Positions 23,325-30,475 of a DNA stretch of 30,475 nucleotides are shown here, piece by piece. A model generated the notes under the pieces. The model made no database searches. It was not told the origin of the DNA and saw only the letters and a list, made by a program, of their open reading frames with translations. Both the position numbers and the translations under genes were made by a program. Every line of letters starts with the position of its first letter. Position 1 is the first letter of the stretch. The DNA is taken from positions 1 through 30,475 of the forward strand of contig JAPYTV010000004.1 of NCBI GenBank assembly GCA_029941985.1. The letters are read 5' to 3'. Source of the DNA: Candidatus Pelagibacter sp. Lineage in GTDB: Bacteria; Pseudomonadota; Alphaproteobacteria; Pelagibacterales; Pelagibacteraceae.

Positions 23325-23570
23325 ATGAAGAATAAAAATTTACCAGAGGATAATAATTTTAAGTCTTTAGAAGAACTGACAAATGAGGCAAATAATATTA
23401 TTGAATCATTAGAAAAAGAAAAAAATCTTCAAAGTTCTATGGATAATTATCAAAAATTATTAAAACTAAATTACTACATAGGAAAAAAATTCCAAGAAGG
23501 TTCAAAGAAAATTAGTGAAAAAACAAAACAAAAAATTAAAGATATAATTAACAAAAAAAATGAAAAATAA
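23325..23570 (+). CDS. xseB: Exodeoxyribonuclease VII small subunit (probable)
   Basis: An 81-residue, Lys-rich helical protein. The pattern FKSLEELTNEANNIIESLEK followed by LQSSMDNYQKLLKLNYYIGKKF matches the XseB two-helix pattern (F/L-EE-L..L..IV..LE, then L..S...Y..G..L...C). The classical Gly and Cys are replaced, so it is divergent. Position supports the call: xseB-ispA-dxs is a very common proteobacterial order, and it overlaps ispA by 11 bases. XseB is the small subunit of the single-strand exonuclease VII with XseA, which is not in this window. The frame is open from 23286, but the ATG at 23325 avoids overlap with tsaC and gives the standard length. Confidence 0.8.
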   Translation: MKNKNLPEDNNFKSLEELTNEANNIIESLEKEKNLQSSMDNYQKLLKLNYYIGKKFQEGSKKISEKTKQKIKDIINKKNEK

Positions 23571-24432
23571 ATTTATTAAGATCGTCCAAGATACTAATTT
23601 ATTTTTAAAAAATTTTATTAAAAAACAAAAAAAAACAGAATTAATTCCTTCCATGAATTATGGTTTATTTTCTGGTGGGAAAAAAATTAGATCAAAAATT
23701 TTATTGGATATAGGTTTGTTCTTTAAAGTTGATTATAAAACTTTAATTGCTGTTGGTGCAGCTGTTGAGTGTATACACGCATATTCATTAATCCATGATG
23801 ATTTACCGTGTATGGATAATGATAGTCTGCGAAGAGGAAAACCTTCTACGCATATTAAATTTGGGGAATCTACAGCTATATTGGCTGGTAACTCACTTTT
23901 AACAATGGCATTTGAAATTTTATCTAACTCAAATTTAAAAATTAATGACAAAACAAAAGTCAATTTAATTAAAAAACTATCTGAGTGTTCTGGACACTTA
24001 GGTATAGCTGGAGGTCAATTTTTGGACCTAAGTTTTGAAAAAAAAAAAATTTCAAAAAAAAAAATTATAGGTATGGAAATAAAAAAAACAGGAAAACTTT
24101 TTAGTTTTTGTTGTATGGCTCCTGCAATTATTAAAAATAAAAGTTTAAAAGAAATTAATTCTTTTGAAAAAATAGGTTCTAATATTGGTTTATTATTTCA
24201 AATAGCTGATGATTTAATTGATTATCAAGGATCATCAAAAATTGCTGGAAAAAAAACCAAAAAAGATGAAAAAAAAGGAAAAGCTACGCTTATAAGTTTA
24301 CTTGGTTACAAAAATGCTATTAAATATAGTGATAAAATAAAATCTAAAATTATTAATAATTTAAAAAAATATGAAGTAAGTTCAAAAAATATTAGTGAAA
24401 CTTTAAATTATATTTTAACAAGAAATAAATGA
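23560..24432 (+). CDS. ispA: Short-chain polyprenyl (farnesyl/geranylgeranyl) diphosphate synthase
   Basis: A 290-residue trans-isoprenyl diphosphate synthase that condenses IPP with DMAPP or GPP to make FPP (or GGPP). The first Asp-rich motif is DDLPCMD (residues 80-86), the four-residue-insert form typical of bacterial IspA. It is followed by RRGKPSTH and IAGGQ..DL, and the second motif is DDLID (217-221). The context xseB-ispA-dxs fits IspA and separates it from the longer-chain enzyme at 28086-29099. Product length cannot be fixed by eye. Coding-strand A tracts of 12 (24038-24049) and 11 (24054-24064) bases lie close together near codons 160-169. It overlaps xseB by 11 bases and dxs by 4. 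Confidence 0.93.
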   Translation: MKNKFIKIVQDTNLFLKNFIKKQKKTELIPSMNYGLFSGGKKIRSKILLDIGLFFKVDYKTLIAVGAAVECIHAYSLIHDDLPCMDNDSLRRGKPSTHIKFGESTAILAGNSLLTMAFEILSNSNLKINDKTKVNLIKKLSECSGHLGIAGGQFLDLSFEKKKISKKKIIGMEIKKTGKLFSFCCMAPAIIKNKSLKEINSFEKIGSNIGLLFQIADDLIDYQGSSKIAGKKTKKDEKKGKATLISLLGYKNAIKYSDKIKSKIINNLKKYEVSSKNISETLNYILTRNK

Positions 24433-26342
24433 CAGAAGATTATAAATATTTAAAAAATATAAACTTTCCTTCAGATATAAAAAAACTTTCTGAAAACAAC
24501 TTACAAGAATTATCTAACGAAGTTAGAAAAGAAATAATAAGTGCTGTTGCTGAAACAGGAGGTCATTTAGGTGCAGGTTTGGGAGTTGTTGAATTAACCG
24601 TAGCATTACATTACATATTTGATACACCAAATGATAAACTTATTTGGGATGTGGGACATCAAACATATCCACATAAAATTTTAACAGGAAGAAAAGATAA
24701 GATTAGAACATTAAGACAAGGCAATGGCCTATCTGGATTTACCAAAAGATCTGAAAGTGAATATGATTCTTTTGGCGCAGCTCATAGTTCAACTTCTATC
24801 TCTGCAGCATTAGGAATTGCAGAGGCAAATAAGTTATCTAAAAAATCAAATAATGTAGTTGCTGTTATTGGTGATGGAGCAATTAGTGCGGGTATGGCCT
24901 ATGAAGCAATGAATAATGCTGGTGCTTCAAAAACTAAAATGATTGTTATTCTAAATGATAATGACATGTCTATTGCAAAACCTGTGGGAGCAATGAGAAC
25001 TTATTTAGCAAAACTATTATCTGGAAAAGTTTACTTTAGCTTAAGAGAAACTTTTAAATTAATTGCTTCAGCTTTTTCAAAAAGATTTAGTGCTAAAGCT
25101 GGAAAAGCAGAAGATTTTTTAAGATCTGCTGTAACGGGTGGGACACTCTTTAACTCCCTAGGGTTTTATTACGTAGGCCCAATAGATGGGCATGACCTAG
25201 ATGTTCTTTTGCCAATTTTAAAAAATGCAAGAGACACCAAACATGAGGGACCAATCATGATTCATGTAAAAACTCAAAAAGGGAAAGGTTATTCTTATGC
25301 TGAGAAAGCTAATGACAATTATCATGGAGTTTCAAAATTTAATGTAGAAACTGGAGAACAAATTAAAAGTAGCTCTAACCTGCCAGCTTATACAAAAGTT
25401 TTTGCAAACACGTTAGTTAAACATGCTGAAAGAGATAGTAAAATTGTTGGTATTACAGCGGCAATGCCTGGTGGAACAGGATTAGATATTTTTGGAAAAC
25501 AGTTTCCAAAAAGAATGTTTGATGTTGGTATAGCTGAACAACATGGTGTTACTTTTGCAGCTGGTCTAGCTACAGAAGGGTTTAAACCTTATGCAGCAAT
25601 TTATTCGACATTTTTACAAAGAGCTTATGATCAGGTGGTACATGATGTTGCTATACAAAGTTTGCCAGTTAGATTTGCAATAGATAGAGCAGGCTTAGTA
25701 GGAGCAGATGGCTCAACACATGCTGGCTCATTTGATGTTACTTATTTATCAACTTTACCTAATTTTGTGGTTATGGCAGCAAGTGATGAAGCTGAACTTG
25801 TTAAAATGATTAATACTTCGGTTGATATTAATGATCGACCCTGTGCTTTTAGATACCCAAGAGGAACAGGTTTAGGTTTAGAATTACCTTCAATTGATGA
25901 AAAAATTGAAATTGGTAAAGGAAAAATAGTTTTAGAAGGAAAAAAATTAGCAATTTTAAGTTTTGGAACAAGACTTAATGAATGTTTAATAGCTGCTGAA
26001 AACTTAAAGAAAAAGGGAATTAATATTACAATTGTAGATGCAAGGTTTGCTAAACCATTAGATGAAAATTTAATATGGCAAATAGCAACTGACCATGAAG
26101 CCTTGATTACTATTGAGGAAGGATCTATTGGTGGTTTCGGTTCTCATGTATCAAATTTTTTATCCGAAAAAAATTTATTAGACAAAGGATTAAAATTTAG
26201 AACAATGATATTCCCTGATATATTCATAGATCAAGATAAACCTGAATTAATGTATAAAATTGCAGGATTAGACGCTCAATCTATTCACGAAAAAGTTTTG
26301 GATCTATTAAACTCAAATATTGTTTTGCAAAAACAAAAATAA
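24429..26342 (+). CDS. dxs: 1-deoxy-D-xylulose-5-phosphate synthase
   Basis: A 637-residue thiamine diphosphate enzyme that condenses pyruvate and glyceraldehyde 3-phosphate to DXP, the first step of the MEP isoprenoid pathway (DXP also feeds thiamine and, in some bacteria, pyridoxine synthesis). Motifs are GGHLGAGLGVVELTVALHY (residues 44-62), WDVGHQTYPHKILTGR, and the TPP motif from GDG (148-150) to Asn176 in LNDNDMSIAKPVG. The transketolase-like half has DVGIAEQHGVTFAAGLA and DRAGLVGADGSTHAG. Length is standard. The start overlaps the ispA stop (ATGA). It converges with aroC, with only 4 bases between the stop codons. Confidence 0.98.
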   Translation: MTEDYKYLKNINFPSDIKKLSENNLQELSNEVRKEIISAVAETGGHLGAGLGVVELTVALHYIFDTPNDKLIWDVGHQTYPHKILTGRKDKIRTLRQGNGLSGFTKRSESEYDSFGAAHSSTSISAALGIAEANKLSKKSNNVVAVIGDGAISAGMAYEAMNNAGASKTKMIVILNDNDMSIAKPVGAMRTYLAKLLSGKVYFSLRETFKLIASAFSKRFSAKAGKAEDFLRSAVTGGTLFNSLGFYYVGPIDGHDLDVLLPILKNARDTKHEGPIMIHVKTQKGKGYSYAEKANDNYHGVSKFNVETGEQIKSSSNLPAYTKVFANTLVKHAERDSKIVGITAAMPGGTGLDIFGKQFPKRMFDVGIAEQHGVTFAAGLATEGFKPYAAIYSTFLQRAYDQVVHDVAIQSLPVRFAIDRAGLVGADGSTHAGSFDVTYLSTLPNFVVMAASDEAELVKMINTSVDINDRPCAFRYPRGTGLGLELPSIDEKIEIGKGKIVLEGKKLAILSFGTRLNECLIAAENLKKKGINITIVDARFAKPLDENLIWQIATDHEALITIEEGSIGGFGSHVSNFLSEKNLLDKGLKFRTMIFPDIFIDQDKPELMYKIAGLDAQSIHEKVLDLLNSNIVLQKQK

Positions 26343-26346
26343 TTTA

Positions 26347-27429
26347 TTAGCTGCACTGAGCTTTGTTCATTAAATAGTGATCTAACAGTACACAATTTAA
26401 CATAGCCTCACCCACTGGAACCGCTCTTATTCCTACGCAAGGGTCGTGTCTTCCTTTAACTGATATAGTCGTATTTTTTCCAAATTTATCTACAGTTTTT
26501 CTACTTTTCAAAATAGATGAAGTTGGTTTAACAGCAAAAGAAATTATTATTTCTTGACCACTTGAAATTCCTCCAAGAATTCCTCCCGCATTGTTTGAAT
26601 CAAATTTTATTTTTTTACCTTTTTGAGAAATTTCATCAGAATTCTGTTCACCAGTTAATTGTGCTGAATTCATTCCTGAACCAATATTAACACCTTTAAC
26701 AGCATTGATACTCATCATCGCTGAAGCAATATCCATATCTAGTTTTGAGTAAATAGGAGCTCCTAAACCAATTGGGACACCTCTGGCTCTCACTTCAATA
26801 ATCGCACCACAAGAAGATCCAGATTTTCTTATATCTAATAAGTATTTTTCCCAAAGTTTAACTATAGACTTATCAGGACAAAAAAATGGATTTTTTCTAA
26901 TTGTTTGATCGTTCCATTTATTTGTATCGCATCTAAGAATTCCTAATTGCGTAACAGCACCAATGACTTTAAATTTTTTCCCTAACATGTTTTTTAAAAC
27001 TTTTTTTGCTACGGCACCAGCCGCAACTCTTGCGGCTGTTTCTCTAGCTGATGATCTTCCACCACCTCTATAATCCCGTATTCCATATTTTTTAAAATAT
27101 GTAAAATCTGCGTGACCTGGTCTAAATTTATTTTTAATAGTTTCATAATCTCTAGATCTCATATCTTTATTATAGATAATTAAAGAAATAGGTGTGCCAG
27201 TTGTTTTCCCCTCAAATACTCCTGAAAGAATTTGAACTTTGTCATCTTCTTTTCTTTGAGTTGTAAATTTTGATTGACCAGGTTTTCTTTTATTGAGTTC
27301 TATTTGGATATCTTGCTCTTTTATATTGATGTTTGGTGGGCATCCATCAATTATACAGCCTAAAGCTGGACCGTGAGATTCACCCCAAGTAGTGAAACGA
27401 AATAGCTTTCCAAAAGTATTAAATGACAT
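26347..27429 (-). CDS. aroC: Chorismate synthase
   Basis: A 360-residue chorismate synthase that removes phosphate from EPSP to give chorismate, using reduced FMN as cofactor, the last shikimate step before aromatic amino acids, folate and quinones. The N-terminal signature is FTTWGESHGPALG (residues 12-24). It continues with RPGHADFTYFKKYGIRDYRGGGRSSARET (seen in parts) and the C-terminal GRHDPCVGIRAVPVGEAM, which ends the FMN and substrate site. Length is standard. It diverges from pdxH across 33 bases and converges with dxs. The minus strand has TATAAT only 7 bases before its ATG (27442-27437), so a very short leader is possible. Confidence 0.98.
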   Translation of the reverse strand: MSFNTFGKLFRFTTWGESHGPALGCIIDGCPPNINIKEQDIQIELNKRKPGQSKFTTQRKEDDKVQILSGVFEGKTTGTPISLIIYNKDMRSRDYETIKNKFRPGHADFTYFKKYGIRDYRGGGRSSARETAARVAAGAVAKKVLKNMLGKKFKVIGAVTQLGILRCDTNKWNDQTIRKNPFFCPDKSIVKLWEKYLLDIRKSGSSCGAIIEVRARGVPIGLGAPIYSKLDMDIASAMMSINAVKGVNIGSGMNSAQLTGEQNSDEISQKGKKIKFDSNNAGGILGGISSGQEIIISFAVKPTSSILKSRKTVDKFGKNTTISVKGRHDPCVGIRAVPVGEAMLNCVLLDHYLMNKAQCS

Positions 27430-27436
27430 TACTTAT

Positions 27437-27442
27437 ATTATA
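27437..27442 (-). promoter_or_regulatory. Candidate -10 element for aroC (near-leaderless)
   Basis: The minus strand reads TATAAT at 27442-27437, with the aroC ATG beginning at 27429. Transcription starting 6-8 bases after the hexamer would begin within a base or two of the ATG. No good -35 is visible. The plus strand of the same bases holds TATATT (27434-27439), a possible -10 for pdxH. In such AT-rich DNA this could be chance. Confidence 0.3.
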
Positions 27443-27462
27443 TAGATTATTTTGTTAAAATT

Positions 27463-28089
27463 ATGAATCAAAAAAACGCTTTAGGATTGAATAGTTGCTT
27501 TTTAGATATAAATGATCCAATTCAATTGTTTAAAATATGGATGGAAGAAGCAAAAGCTAGCGAACTGAATGATCCAAACGCTTTAGCTTTAGCTACAGCT
27601 GATAAAAATGCAATACCATCGGTCAGAATGATTTTGTTGAAAGATTTTAATAGAGAAGGTTTTGTATTTTATACTAATTTAGAAAGTCAAAAAGGGGATG
27701 AATTAAAAGCAAATCCTAATGCCTCTATGTGCTTTCATTGGAAAAGTTTATTAAGACAAGTAAGGATTAATGGTAATTTGTCAAAAGTAGCAGATGATGT
27801 AGCTGATGAATATTATAATTCGAGAACATACAATAGCAGAATTGGCGCATGGGCATCAAAGCAAAGTAAAATTCTTAAAAATAGAAATGATTTAATTTCA
27901 TCAATAGAAGAATATAAAAAAAAATATAATGACAAGGATAGAGTACCAAGACCCAAACATTGGTCAGGATGGAATTTGTCACCATTAAGTATTGAGTTTT
28001 GGTTAGGTAGAGAAAATAGAATTCATGAGAGACTTAAGTATGATAAAAATGAAAATGGAAATTGGAATAAATCTTTATTAAATCCTTAG
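27463..28089 (+). CDS. pdxH: Pyridoxamine 5'-phosphate oxidase
   Basis: A 208-residue FMN-dependent PdxH that oxidises PNP or PMP to pyridoxal 5'-phosphate. Conserved segments are NALALATAD (residues 39-47), PSVRMILLKDFNREGFVFYTN (in parts), SQKGDEL, FHWKSLLRQVRI, SRIGAWASKQS (125-135), RPKHWSGW (163-170) and IEFWLGRENRIHER (178-190). These give the FMN phosphate and PLP contacts. The last residues end LLNP where many family members have RL-x-P. The 33-base divergent gap to aroC must hold both promoters, or they lie in coding DNA. Its stop overlaps the stop of the convergent polyprenyl synthase gene by 4 bases. Confidence 0.95.
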   Translation: MNQKNALGLNSCFLDINDPIQLFKIWMEEAKASELNDPNALALATADKNAIPSVRMILLKDFNREGFVFYTNLESQKGDELKANPNASMCFHWKSLLRQVRINGNLSKVADDVADEYYNSRTYNSRIGAWASKQSKILKNRNDLISSIEEYKKKYNDKDRVPRPKHWSGWNLSPLSIEFWLGRENRIHERLKYDKNENGNWNKSLLNP

Positions 28090-29099
28090 AAATTTCTCTC
28101 TAAACTAAAGGAAGTTAATTTTTCTAAAATTATTTTTTCTTTAGATTCCTCAAATATACTAAGAGAATTTGAAGCAAGATTAATAAAGTAGTCAGCCTTT
28201 TTATAACATTCACTAATTATATTATTTTTTTTTATTAAGTTTAGAGTATAGGAAAGATCTGCATCCGATCTAATTTCTTGTTTAAAGAAGTTATCTATTT
28301 TTTTTCTCTCTATACTATCTATTTTTTGAAATAATAAAATAATTGGCAAAGTCACCTTGCCTTCAAAAAAATCTTTACCCACTTTTTTTCCAAAAAGTTT
28401 TAATTCTGAATTATAATCCAAAGTATCGTCAGCTATTTGAAAAGTTAAACCGATATTTTTTCCATAAAAATCTAAGGCATCTTTTTCTCTACCCTCAGTA
28501 TTTGATAGAATTGCACCAACTTTTGTGGCTGCTGCAAATAAAGTGGCAGTTTTAGATGAAATTATTTTTAAGTATGTTTCTTCAAGCATATCAATTTCAC
28601 CTTTGTGCTGTAGTTGTAAAATTTCACCTTGAGCAATTTGTGCTGAAGTAGATGATAAAAGTTTCAAAATTTCTAAATTCCCATCTTCTACCATCATTTC
28701 AAAACAACGACTAAGTAGATAGTCTCCAATTAAAATTGAAGATTGATTACCCCAAATAGAATTAAGTGTTTTTTTTCCTCTTCTTAAATCTCCAACATCT
28801 ATAACATCATCATGCATAAGTGTTGCGCTGTGAATTAATTCTACACATGCAGCCAAATTAATATCTCGACCGCCTTTAGTGTAACCACACAATTTTGCTG
28901 AGCCCAATGTTAAAAGCGCTCTTAATCTTTTTCCTCCAGTTAGAATATGATAGTTAGTCATTTTTTGAACTAACTCTACGTCGCTAGTTAGCTTTAATTT
29001 TATTTTTTCTTCAACTAGAGCAAGTTTTTCATCAACAGATTCTTTTAATTGAAAATAAGAATTATTTATTTGCTTTTTAAGTTGTACAACTGTTCCCAT
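28086..29099 (-). CDS. ispB: Long-chain polyprenyl diphosphate synthase (octaprenyl/decaprenyl type)
   Basis: A 337-residue trans-polyprenyl diphosphate synthase. The first Asp-rich motif is DDVID (residues 97-101, DDxxD without the two-residue insert), followed by DLRRGKKTLNSIWGN and LIGDYLLSRCFE. The second motif is DDTLD (224-228). The early GGKRLRALL (55-63) and the longer length place it with IspB/SdsA-type enzymes, which make the ubiquinone side chain from FPP and IPP. The exact chain length (C40-C50) cannot be read from the sequence. It is the second prenyl synthase in the window; IspA at 23560 would supply its primer. It overlaps the pdxH stop by 4 bases and diverges from the S49 peptidase gene across 111 bases. 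Confidence 0.92.
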   Translation of the reverse strand: MGTVVQLKKQINNSYFQLKESVDEKLALVEEKIKLKLTSDVELVQKMTNYHILTGGKRLRALLTLGSAKLCGYTKGGRDINLAACVELIHSATLMHDDVIDVGDLRRGKKTLNSIWGNQSSILIGDYLLSRCFEMMVEDGNLEILKLLSSTSAQIAQGEILQLQHKGEIDMLEETYLKIISSKTATLFAAATKVGAILSNTEGREKDALDFYGKNIGLTFQIADDTLDYNSELKLFGKKVGKDFFEGKVTLPIILLFQKIDSIERKKIDNFFKQEIRSDADLSYTLNLIKKNNIISECYKKADYFINLASNSLSIFEESKEKIILEKLTSFSLERNF

Positions 29100-29144
29100 A
29101 TAAAATTAAGTTAGTATAATTAAGTTTTATTTATCACTTAACAA

Positions 29145-29172
29145 TTGACGCACCTAAATCTTCAACTATAAG
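29145..29172 (+). promoter_or_regulatory. Candidate sigma-70 promoter for the S49 peptidase-glyQ operon
   Basis: TTGACG (29145-29150, 5 of 6 match to TTGACA), then 16 bases, then TATAAG (29167-29172, 5 of 6 match to TATAAT). The predicted start is near 29179, about 30 bases before the ATG at 29211. It lies in the widest gene-free gap of the window (29100-29210) and is the best two-part promoter match I found by eye. On the minus strand the same gap has TATACT near the ispB start. Confidence 0.6.
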
Positions 29173-29210
29173 TAGCTTTATATTAAATCAAAATTCTGTA
29201 AGGATTAAGA

Positions 29211-30017
29211 ATGTTCTCTTTTTTTAAAAAGAAAAAAATAGTAGCTCATATCAAGCTAAATGGCGTAATTGGTAATGCTGGTAAGTTTAAACAAGGCATA
29301 GATTTCTCAGGTCAGGAAGAAATCATAAAAAAAGCTTTTTCTTTAAAAAAAGCGATCGCAATCGCAATTACAATTAATTCACCTGGTGGATCACCGGTAC
29401 AATCTCATTTAATTTATAAATTTATTAGAGCTCAAGCTAAAAAAAATAAAAAGAAGGTTATTGTATTTGCGGAAGATGTTGCGGCATCAGGAGGGTATTT
29501 GATCGCATGTGCTGGCGATGAAATTTATGCAAATTCTAGCTCAATTATTGGATCAATCGGTGTAATTTATTCTTCATTTGGATTTACAGAGTTGATAAAA
29601 AAAATTGGAGTTGAACGTAGAGTGCATACGGCAGGAAAAAATAAAAGTACCTTAGACCCATTTCTTGATGAAAAAACAGAAGATATAGAAAGATTAAAAA
29701 CTATCCAGCTAGACCTTCATAAAGATTTTATTAAAGTAGTAGAAGAAAGTAGGAGTTCTAAACTTAACAAATCTGAAATTGAGTTATTTTCAGGAGAATT
29801 TTGGTCTGGAAATAAAGCAAAAGAATTAGGTTTAGTTGATGGGATTGGTAATGCAAATGAAGTTTTAAAAGAAAAATTTGGTGAAGACGTTGTTATTAAA
29901 AAATTTGAAAAATCTAAAGGCTGGTTAAGTAAAAAACTTTCTTCATCTAGTAATCAAATTGACCAACTTGCAAATATTTTAGAGGAAAGATCTATCTGGC
30001 AAAGATATGGCTTCTAA
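29211..30017 (+). CDS. sppA: S49-family peptidase (SppA/SohB-like), no visible membrane anchor
   Basis: A 268-residue ClpP-fold serine peptidase of family S49, related to signal peptide peptidase SppA and to SohB. Motifs are HIKLNGVIG (residues 13-21), INSPGGSP (55-62), then EDVAASGGYLIACAGDEI with the nucleophile Ser93, and SIIGSIGVI. The general base is most likely Lys145 in HTAGKNKSTLDPF. Unlike typical SppA or SohB, it starts MFSFFKKKKIVAHIKL with no hydrophobic N-terminal helix, so membrane attachment is not evident; a short basic N-terminus could be peripheral. Substrate is unknown, and turnover of cleaved signal peptides is the family inference. An AAGGA site precedes the ATG. It overlaps glyQ by 11 bases. 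Confidence 0.88.
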   Translation: MFSFFKKKKIVAHIKLNGVIGNAGKFKQGIDFSGQEEIIKKAFSLKKAIAIAITINSPGGSPVQSHLIYKFIRAQAKKNKKKVIVFAEDVAASGGYLIACAGDEIYANSSSIIGSIGVIYSSFGFTELIKKIGVERRVHTAGKNKSTLDPFLDEKTEDIERLKTIQLDLHKDFIKVVEESRSSKLNKSEIELFSGEFWSGNKAKELGLVDGIGNANEVLKEKFGEDVVIKKFEKSKGWLSKKLSSSSNQIDQLANILEERSIWQRYGF

Positions 30018-30475
30018 AAAAAAAATTACAAAACCTAAATTTCAATCTTTTCAAGATAGCATATTTAATCTTCAAAAATATTGGGGCAAACAAGGTTGTA
30101 TAGTTTTACAACCTTATGATATGGAAGTGGGAGCTGGAACTTTTCATCCTGCCACAACTTTAAGATCATTAGGACCCAAACCTTGGAAAACTGCTTATGT
30201 TCAGCCATCAAGAAGACCAACAGATGGAAGATATGGAGACAACCCAAACAGGTTACAACATTATTATCAGTTCCAAGTTTTAATTAAGCCATCTCCAGAT
30301 AATATTAAAAAACTTTATCTAAATAGCTTAACGGTTATCGGTATTAATCATAAAGAACACGATATCAGGTTTGTAGAAGACGATTGGGAAAGTCCAACTT
30401 TAGGAGCCGCAGGACTTGGATGGGAAGTTTGGTGTGATGGAATGGAAATTACACAATTTACTTATTTTCAGCAAA
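30007..30475 (+). CDS. glyQ: Glycyl-tRNA synthetase alpha subunit, 5' part (cut by window edge)
   Basis: The first 156 codons, from the ATG at 30007, are in the window. The peptide contains FQSFQDSIFNLQKYWGKQGC, LQPYDMEVGAGTFHPAT, SRRPTDGRYGDNPNRLQHYY and later LGAAGLGWEVWCDGMEITQF, all hallmarks of the alpha subunit of the bacterial alpha2-beta2 glycyl-tRNA synthetase, which holds the catalytic core and charges tRNA-Gly. The beta subunit gene glyS would be expected just after the window. The start lies inside the end of the S49 peptidase gene in another frame (11-base overlap), suggesting coupled translation and a shared promoter near 29145-29172. There is no glycine riboswitch-like leader, because no space exists for one. 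Confidence 0.97.
   Translation, partial: MASKKKITKPKFQSFQDSIFNLQKYWGKQGCIVLQPYDMEVGAGTFHPATTLRSLGPKPWKTAYVQPSRRPTDGRYGDNPNRLQHYYQFQVLIKPSPDNIKKLYLNSLTVIGINHKEHDIRFVEDDWESPTLGAAGLGWEVWCDGMEITQFTYFQQ

Noticed and set aside
29100..29210. Riboswitch or small RNA in the widest intergenic gap
   Set aside because: I see promoter-like hexamers for both directions but no stable stem or known riboswitch pattern in the 111 bases.
1..30475. CRISPR array, transposon, prophage or defence island
   Set aside because: No spaced direct repeats, transposase, integrase or defence-type gene was seen; all frames fit core genes in conserved order.

Overview
The window looks like a core chromosomal segment of a SAR11-clade alphaproteobacterium ('Candidatus Pelagibacter'-like). 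The evidence is the very low GC content, lysine- and asparagine-rich proteins with A/T-ending codons, and almost no intergenic DNA: the longest gap is about 110 bases, and many genes overlap by 1 to 14 bases. The gene order is also typically alphaproteobacterial (zapA-ygfA-ymdB-yebC-ruvC-tolQRAB-pal-cpoB-tilS-ftsH-folP-glmM, and rluD-rpoH). The clade assignment comes from gene content and composition; no phylogeny was run.

Layout. (1) Bases 1-3048, minus strand: a sugar-phosphate operon, tkt - gap - pgk (pgk cut by the window edge). (2) 3103-18833, plus strand: a nearly unbroken gene train. It holds a coiled-coil DUF4164-like protein and zapA (division), ygfA (folate salvage), a YmdB-family phosphoesterase, yebC, a phage-type RuvC-like nuclease, the Tol-Pal envelope system (tolQ, tolR, tolA, tolB, pal, cpoB), tilS (tRNA-Ile lysidine), ftsH (membrane protease), folP, glmM, thiD and purA. 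The one convincing intrinsic terminator lies between pal and cpoB. (3) 18830-20746, minus strand: rluD followed by rpoH. (4) 20770-20846, plus strand: tRNA-Arg(UCG) with encoded CCA. (5) 20848-23304, minus strand: tsaC/sua5 followed by an ABC-2 exporter pair. (6) 23325-26342, plus strand: xseB - ispA - dxs, an isoprenoid operon. (7) aroC (minus), pdxH (plus) and a long-chain polyprenyl diphosphate synthase (minus). (8) 29211 to the end, plus strand: an S49 peptidase overlapping glyQ, which is cut by the window edge.

How the genes work together. Dxs supplies the DXP/MEP pathway. IspA makes the short allylic diphosphate, and IspB extends it for the quinone side chain. TolQRAB-Pal-CpoB links inner membrane energy to the outer membrane during division, and ZapA acts at the septum. 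RpoH and FtsH form the known heat-shock pair. The tkt-gap-pgk operon handles triose and pentose phosphates, and the GAPDH cofactor residues suggest NADP(H) use, hence an anabolic direction.

I found no mobile element, CRISPR array, defence island or clearly new multi-gene system. The most interesting points are local: a phage-type RuvC with no RuvA, RuvB or YbgC beside it, the GAPDH cofactor-site residues, a 15-base A tract inside tsaC where a one-base slip in either direction truncates the protein, and three convergent gene pairs with no room for terminators. No stretch over 300 bases lacks a gene.
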